Below are positions 8,077 to 11,676 of a stretch of 11,676 nucleotides of DNA, in pieces. The DNA is from Prevotella sp. Lineage in GTDB: Bacteria > Bacteroidota > Bacteroidia > Bacteroidales > Bacteroidaceae. The stretch spans positions 1-11,676 of the forward strand of contig JAFPAS010000023.1 in NCBI GenBank assembly GCA_017424205.1, given 5' to 3'. The translations under genes and the position numbers were made by a program. Below the pieces are notes generated by a model. It had not been told where the DNA came from, searched no databases, and saw only the letters and a program-made list of their open reading frames with translations. Positions within the stretch are counted from its first letter, which is position 1. Each line of letters starts with the position of its first letter.

Positions 8077-8877
8077 ATGACTGTCATATATCCATCTCCG
8101 ATATTTGGTCCTGTTAAGTCACGACGTTTGGGCATCTCGCTGGGAATAAATCTTCAGCCTGATGATGGCAAGCTTTGTTCGTTTGATTGCCTGTATTGCG
8201 AGTGCGGGTTGAATAAGCAAAGGCTTACAAGAAAGAAACGTCCAAGTCGAGATCTTGTTAAGGCTAAACTTGAGGAATGCCTTGTAATGATGAAAAAAGA
8301 AGGTGCATTACCCGATGTGCTGACTTTTGCAGGAAACGGAGAGCCAACAGGACATCCTGACTTCCTGAATATCATCAAGGATACAATAACGCTTAGGAAT
8401 CACTATTGTCCTGATGCAAAAATATCAGTGCTTAGCAATGCCACATTATGTGACAGGCAGGAGGTGTTTGACGCCTTGATGCTTGTTGACAATAACATCC
8501 TTAAACTTGACACTGTATGCAATGAATATATACGGATTGTCGATAGACCTGCACAGCCTGGCTATGACGTGCGGAATGTTGTAAAATGGATTAAACGATT
8601 TAATGGACATTGCATCATCCAGACTATGTTCCTGAAGGGGCGTGGCGTAGCAGATGCTGACGAAGGAAGCATTACGGTTGATGTTAACAACGTCAAGGAG
8701 GAGTATATCGCCCCATGGATTGAGGCATTAACTGAGATAGCTCCTCAGAAAGTTATGATTTACACTATTGACCGCGAAACGCCAGTCAGATGGTTAGAGA
8801 AAGCAACGCACGAAGAACTTGATGCTATTTGCGAACGGGTAAGGCGGTGCGGCATAGATTGCTCTGCTTCATATTGA
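8077..8877 (+). CDS. Radical SAM protein, COG0731 (TYW1-like) type
   Basis: A 266-residue radical SAM enzyme. The iron-sulfur motif is CSFDCLYC, with Cys34, Cys38 and Cys41 (C-x3-C-x2-C) binding the 4Fe-4S cluster that cleaves S-adenosylmethionine. It is preceded by the family signature GPVKSRRLGISLGINL (11-26). FAGNGEPTGHPDF (84-96) holds the GGE-like SAM-binding motif, and SNAT (120-123) and KLD (143-145) follow on later strands of the barrel. This N-terminal pattern belongs to the COG0731 group, annotated after the wyosine-synthesis radical SAM enzyme. That name should not be taken as function in bacteria, which lack wyosine; the substrate is unknown. No extra cluster-binding domain is visible. 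The purine-rich AGGGAA abuts the ATG at 8077, very close for a ribosome binding site. It is probably cotranscribed with the PBP gene and ends at a strong terminator. Confidence 0.9.
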   Translation: MTVIYPSPIFGPVKSRRLGISLGINLQPDDGKLCSFDCLYCECGLNKQRLTRKKRPSRDLVKAKLEECLVMMKKEGALPDVLTFAGNGEPTGHPDFLNIIKDTITLRNHYCPDAKISVLSNATLCDRQEVFDALMLVDNNILKLDTVCNEYIRIVDRPAQPGYDVRNVVKWIKRFNGHCIIQTMFLKGRGVADADEGSITVDVNNVKEEYIAPWIEALTEIAPQKVMIYTIDRETPVRWLEKATHEELDAICERVRRCGIDCSASY

Positions 8878-8946
8878 TTTCGTAACCATCCTATTCTTAA
8901 TGCACGGAAATGCTTTCTGTGTGTGAATTAGCATTCCCAAAATAAA

Positions 8947-8994
8947 AGTTGAGCCCATTGCTGCAGATAGCAGAATGAGCTCAACTGTTTTTTT
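8947..8994. terminator. Bidirectional terminator between convergent genes
   Basis: AGTTGAGC at 8947-8954 pairs perfectly with GCTCAACT at 8979-8986. CATT/AATG and CTGC/GCAG extend the stem inward, with small mismatches. On the plus strand it is followed by GTTTTTTTATT, ending the radical SAM transcript. On the minus strand it is followed by TTTATTTT, ending the transcript of the small exported protein gene. A second, weaker hairpin (GGAAATGCT at 8906-8914 with AGCATTCC at 8930-8937) lies before it and has no T run. Confidence 0.9.
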
Positions 8995-9019
8995 ATTAAT
9001 CTCAAATATATTATTTGTA

Positions 9020-9457
9020 TTACTTCTTGTTGTAGAATGGAGTGTTGTATGTCAGACGCAGGTAGTCCTTTGCTGGGCAGATAACAAGCTGTGTGCCGTC
9101 TTCAGATACAGTGTATTTTACATAATCTCCCACTTTCTCTGTCTGGTGGTAAACTACATTGAAAAGCTTTACAGCTGTCTCATATGCGTTCTCCATGTTG
9201 TTCAATGGGATGTCAACAATCAGCTGTGCGATTTTATTCTTCTCTGTTACGTCATTGTAGTTTATTGAAAGGAAAATCTCATTACCCTTGCACATACCTT
9301 TGAGACAGCCGCGTGTGTCGTCATATACGTAACCCTTCATACCTATTTGGCGTGTAATCTCAATTGCATTGCCATTAAGATCAATACCGTCAAACTCAAA
9401 TGCACTTGCAGAAATGCTCATCATGAGCGAAACGAATGCGAAAATAAATTTCTTCAT
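9020..9457 (-). CDS. Small exported protein of unknown function
   Basis: A 145-residue protein that I do not recognise. A clear Sec signal peptide is visible: MKK, a hydrophobic core at about 4-15, and a signal peptidase I site after Ala-Ser-Ala19. There is no lipobox cysteine, so the mature protein of about 126 residues is likely periplasmic or secreted. The mature part has no transmembrane segment and three cysteines (Cys51, Cys56, Cys127). The Cys51/Cys56 pair could form a disulfide; that is inference. Predicted short beta strands alternate with one helix near residues 87-103, suggesting a small alpha/beta fold. The reading frame is supported by the signal peptide, a full TAnnTTTG promoter match about 60 bp upstream and a terminator downstream. 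It is transcribed alone, convergent with the radical SAM gene. Confidence 0.85.
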   Translation of the reverse strand: MKKFIFAFVSLMMSISASAFEFDGIDLNGNAIEITRQIGMKGYVYDDTRGCLKGMCKGNEIFLSINYNDVTEKNKIAQLIVDIPLNNMENAYETAVKLFNVVYHQTEKVGDYVKYTVSEDGTQLVICPAKDYLRLTYNTPFYNKK

Positions 9458-9519
9458 AGTTTGTTAAATGTTATTGATTATTATTTCTAATTCTTATTTC
9501 TTGTATGATAATTTGGATG

Positions 9520-9527
9520 CAAAAGTA
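9520..9527 (-). promoter_or_regulatory. Likely promoter (-7 element) of the small exported protein gene
   Basis: On the minus strand TACTTTTG fully matches the Bacteroidota -7 consensus TAnnTTTG. It lies about 62 bp upstream of the ATG, giving a leader of roughly 55 bases. A TTTG lies 12 bp upstream, inside one arm of the 12-bp inverted repeat, but this is closer than the usual -33 spacing. Confidence 0.5.
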
Positions 9528-9536
9528 CATATTATT

Positions 9537-9722
9537 CCCCAAATATATCGCTTTATATCTCTATATTTCTTCTAATTTAGTCTTTATTAACATTAAAGTG
9601 TTACAGGTGGTGTTTTTTTTGGATGCCTTGCGTCAATAAATAACTTCATGTTTGTGTGCTCTAATCATTATTCCGCAAATTAAAATATTCCGCTACAAAC
9701 TTAGAGAGTAATATATTTGGGG
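9537..9722. repeat. Perfect 12-bp inverted repeat, arms 162 bp apart
   Basis: CCCCAAATATAT at 9537-9548 is the exact reverse complement of ATATATTTGGGG at 9711-9722. The match does not extend outward or inward. The region between is AT-rich, non-coding and shows no transposase. It could be paired regulator sites, the ends of a tiny non-autonomous element, or chance in AT-rich DNA. Confidence 0.45.
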
Positions 9723-9741
9723 TAGGGGATAAGTAGTGTAC

Positions 9742-9774
9742 AAAAAAAGCTCTCACCAGAAAAGGTGAGAGCTT
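9742..9774 (-). terminator. Rho-independent terminator of nifJ
   Basis: A perfect 11-bp stem, AAGCTCTCACC at 9747-9757 with GGTGAGAGCTT at 9764-9774, closes a 6-base loop. Read on the minus strand it runs directly into seven T (9748 down to 9742). It begins 16 bp beyond the nifJ stop codon, so nifJ is the last gene of its transcript. Confidence 0.92.
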
Positions 9775-9790
9775 ATGATATGTATTGTGA

Positions 9791-11676
9791 TTAATCTTCC
9801 CAGTTTTCTGCTGCCTTGCGTACATATGACTTGTAGCGCAATTGAGCCATCTTCTTAGCCTGAGCGAAGAGTTCCTCTGCTTCTTCTGGATAAGCCTTCT
9901 TAACAGATAGGTAACGAACCTCACCGTCAAGGAAGTCCTGGAAGAGATCCCAGTTAGGCTCCTTAGAGTCAAGAGAGAATGGGTTCTTGCCCTGCTCTGC
10001 AAGCTCTGGGTTATAACGCCACAAGTGCCAGTAGCCACACTCAACAGCACGGCGCTCTTCTTCCTGTGAGCGTCCCATGCCACCCTTAATCTTCAGACCG
10101 TGGTTGATACATGGAGCGTATGCTATAACGAGAGATGGGCCGTGGTAAGCTTCTGCCTCGCGGAATGCCTTCAGACACTGAGCATTGTCAGCACCCATAG
10201 CAACCTGAGCAACATAAACGTAACCGTATGTTGTGGCAATCATACCGAGGTCCTTCTTGCGGATGCGCTTGCCTTGTGCTGCAAACTGTGCGATTGCGCC
10301 GAGCGGAGTAGCCTTAGATGCCTGACCGCCAGTGTTAGAGTAAACCTCTGTATCGATTACGAAGATGTTGAGGTCTTCTCCTGATGCGATAACGTGGTCA
10401 AGACCGCCATAGCCGATGTCGTAAGATGCACCGTCACCGCCGATAATCCACTGCGAACGCTTGATGAGATAATGGTCAAGAGTCTTGAGTTCCTTGCAAA
10501 CCTCGCAGCCAGATTCTGCACCAGCAGCAATCATTGGCTTCAGAATTTCTGCAAGACGTTTTGTCTCTTCAGCATCCTCGCACTTCTCAATCCATTCCTG
10601 TGCAGCTGCCTTGTATTCAGCAGGAGCGTTCTCGTTAGCAATAACCTGCTGGAAGAGGAATGCAACGCGCTCCTTCATCTTCTTGTTACCCATTACCATA
10701 CCAAGACCGAATTCGCAGAAGTCTTCGAACAGTGAGTTGTCGAATGCAGGACCCTGTCCCTTCTCATTTGTTGTATATGGTGTAGATGGGATAGATGCAG
10801 AGTAGATAGATGAGCAACCTGTAGCGTTAGCAATAATTTCACGGTCGCCGAAGAGCTGTGAAATAAGTTTTACGTATGGAGTTTCACCGCAACCTGAACA
10901 TGCGCCAGAGAATTCGAAGAGAGGAGTTGCGAACTGTGAGTTCTTTGGATTAGCCTTGATGTCAACAAGGTTCTGCTTAGAAACGACATTGTCAACAAGC
11001 CAGTCCCAATCCTTTGCGAGTTTCTTCATATCCTCAGCATCAGGGTTGTATGTTACCATCTTGAGAGCCTTAACGTTTTCGCCAGTCTCCTTGTTCTTCT
11101 TTCCTGGACATACGTCAACACAGTTGCCGCAACCGAGACAGTCAAGTACAGAAGGCTCGATTATGAAGTGCATTCCCTTGAGAGCTGCAGGAGCCTTGAT
11201 TTCCTGTGTCTGGATGTCAATGCCCTTGAGTTCTTCGTCAGTAAGGACGAATGGACGTATAGCAGCGTGAGGACAAACGAATGAACACTTGTTACACTGT
11301 ATACAGTTCTCTACGTCCCATACAGGAACGAATGCTGACACACCGCGCTTCTCCCAGCGTGCGCTTCCGTTATACCATGTGCCGTCAACAGTGTCATACT
11401 TAACGAAGTCAGAAACCTTCAGAAGGTCGCCAGCCTGTGCGTTGATAGGACGAACGAGGTCTTTTACGAATGCTGGAGCGTTATCCTCAACAACAGCGTC
11501 GTCAGCAAGGTTAGCCCATGCAGGGTCAACTGTCAGCTGCTTGTATTCGCCACCGCGGTCAACAGCTGCATAGTTCTTGTCGATAATGTCCTGTCCCTTC
11601 TTGCCGTAAGACTTAACGATGAACTTCTTCATCTGCTCAACGGCGAGGTCGACAGGGATTACTTCTGTGATGCGGA
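9791..11676 (-). CDS. nifJ: Pyruvate:ferredoxin (flavodoxin) oxidoreductase, C-terminal part
   Basis: Oxidatively decarboxylates pyruvate to acetyl-CoA and CO2, passing electrons to ferredoxin or flavodoxin; the central pyruvate enzyme of strict anaerobes. About 627 codons are visible, roughly the last half of a protein usually near 1,180 residues. The frame stays open to the window edge (RITEVIPVDLAVEQ precedes the Met at 11632), so that Met is internal. Counting from it, two 4Fe-4S motifs appear: Cys110, 113, 116, 120 and Cys165, 168, 171, 175. The thiamine-pyrophosphate domain follows, with FSGACSGCGETPYVKL (241-256, Cys245 and Cys248 expected to help bind the third cluster), ATGCSSIYSASIPSTPY (270-286), GGDGASYDIGYGGLDH (398-413) and DTEVYSNTGGQASKATP (427-443). 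Every arginine codon I checked is CGT or CGC, fitting strong expression. A strong terminator follows. Confidence 0.96.
   Translation of the reverse strand, partial: RITEVIPVDLAVEQMKKFIVKSYGKKGQDIIDKNYAAVDRGGEYKQLTVDPAWANLADDAVVEDNAPAFVKDLVRPINAQAGDLLKVSDFVKYDTVDGTWYNGSARWEKRGVSAFVPVWDVENCIQCNKCSFVCPHAAIRPFVLTDEELKGIDIQTQEIKAPAALKGMHFIIEPSVLDCLGCGNCVDVCPGKKNKETGENVKALKMVTYNPDAEDMKKLAKDWDWLVDNVVSKQNLVDIKANPKNSQFATPLFEFSGACSGCGETPYVKLISQLFGDREIIANATGCSSIYSASIPSTPYTTNEKGQGPAFDNSLFEDFCEFGLGMVMGNKKMKERVAFLFQQVIANENAPAEYKAAAQEWIEKCEDAEETKRLAEILKPMIAAGAESGCEVCKELKTLDHYLIKRSQWIIGGDGASYDIGYGGLDHVIASGEDLNIFVIDTEVYSNTGGQASKATPLGAIAQFAAQGKRIRKKDLGMIATTYGYVYVAQVAMGADNAQCLKAFREAEAYHGPSLVIAYAPCINHGLKIKGGMGRSQEEERRAVECGYWHLWRYNPELAEQGKNPFSLDSKEPNWDLFQDFLDGEVRYLSVKKAYPEEAEELFAQAKKMAQLRYKSYVRKAAENWED

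Larger units (their letters stand above)
9458..9741. other. Non-coding spacer upstream of the small exported protein gene
   Basis: AT-rich and without a supported gene on either strand. It contains the promoter-like element at 9520-9527, the 12-bp inverted repeat pair at 9537-9548 and 9711-9722, and a T8 run at 9613-9620. No tRNA or other RNA gene was recognised. A reading frame on the minus strand entering this region from nifJ is a shadow frame. Confidence 0.5.

Noticed and set aside
8975..9268. 97-codon hydrophobic plus-strand frame opposite the small exported protein gene
   Set aside because: It starts inside the bidirectional terminator and lies antisense to a gene with a clear signal peptide, promoter and terminator. 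Its apparent hydrophobicity is a reverse-complement artefact.
9661..10083. 140-codon minus-strand frame overlapping the end of nifJ
   Set aside because: It overlaps the conserved nifJ C-terminus in another frame, runs through the nifJ terminator hairpin and has low-complexity composition: a shadow frame.
1..11676. Mobile elements, CRISPR arrays, tRNA/rRNA genes, defence or phage systems
   Set aside because: No transposase or integrase, regularly spaced repeats, cloverleaf sequences, or recognisable defence or phage proteins were seen on either strand. Every long reading frame is accounted for by housekeeping genes and one small exported protein.

Overview
The window reads as a chromosomal stretch from a Bacteroidota bacterium, most likely of the Prevotella/Bacteroides group. 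This rests on the protein sequences (Bacteroides-type SHMT, a PyrB/PyrI pair, a long class A PBP, NifJ as the pyruvate oxidoreductase), on AT-rich intergenic DNA, on weak or absent Shine-Dalgarno sequences, and on upstream motifs matching the Bacteroidota -7 element TAnnTTTG. Genus level is inference; there is no rRNA or tRNA gene here to confirm it.

Layout, left to right. Positions 1-398 hold no convincing gene, apart from a strong minus-strand terminator at 261-301. Then come minus-strand genes: a YihX-like HAD phosphatase (399-1052) and UDP-glucose 6-dehydrogenase ugd (1168-2523). A terminator at 2555-2611 separates these from serine hydroxymethyltransferase glyA (2622-3926). Next are the aspartate carbamoyltransferase regulatory and catalytic genes, pyrI (4044-4511) and pyrB (4647-5597). 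They are separated by an unusually long and structured 135-bp spacer. At about 5600-5714 transcription diverges. On the plus strand lie a class A penicillin-binding protein (5715-8048) and a COG0731-type radical SAM protein (8077-8877), which look like a two-gene operon. A bidirectional terminator (8947-8994) separates this pair from a convergent minus-strand gene for a small exported protein of unknown function (9020-9457). A 333-bp spacer follows, with a 12-bp perfect inverted repeat and the nifJ terminator. The window ends inside nifJ, pyruvate:ferredoxin (flavodoxin) oxidoreductase (9791-11676, C-terminal part only).

Together the genes are housekeeping: pyrimidine synthesis (pyrBI), one-carbon/serine metabolism (glyA), sugar-nucleotide supply for surface polysaccharide (ugd, perhaps with the HAD sugar-phosphate phosphatase), peptidoglycan assembly (PBP), and anaerobic pyruvate oxidation (nifJ). 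I see no mobile element, CRISPR array, phage gene or defence system, and nothing that amounts to a new biological system. The points most worth a second look are the structured pyrB-pyrI spacer, the 12-bp inverted repeat upstream of the small exported protein gene, and that protein itself.
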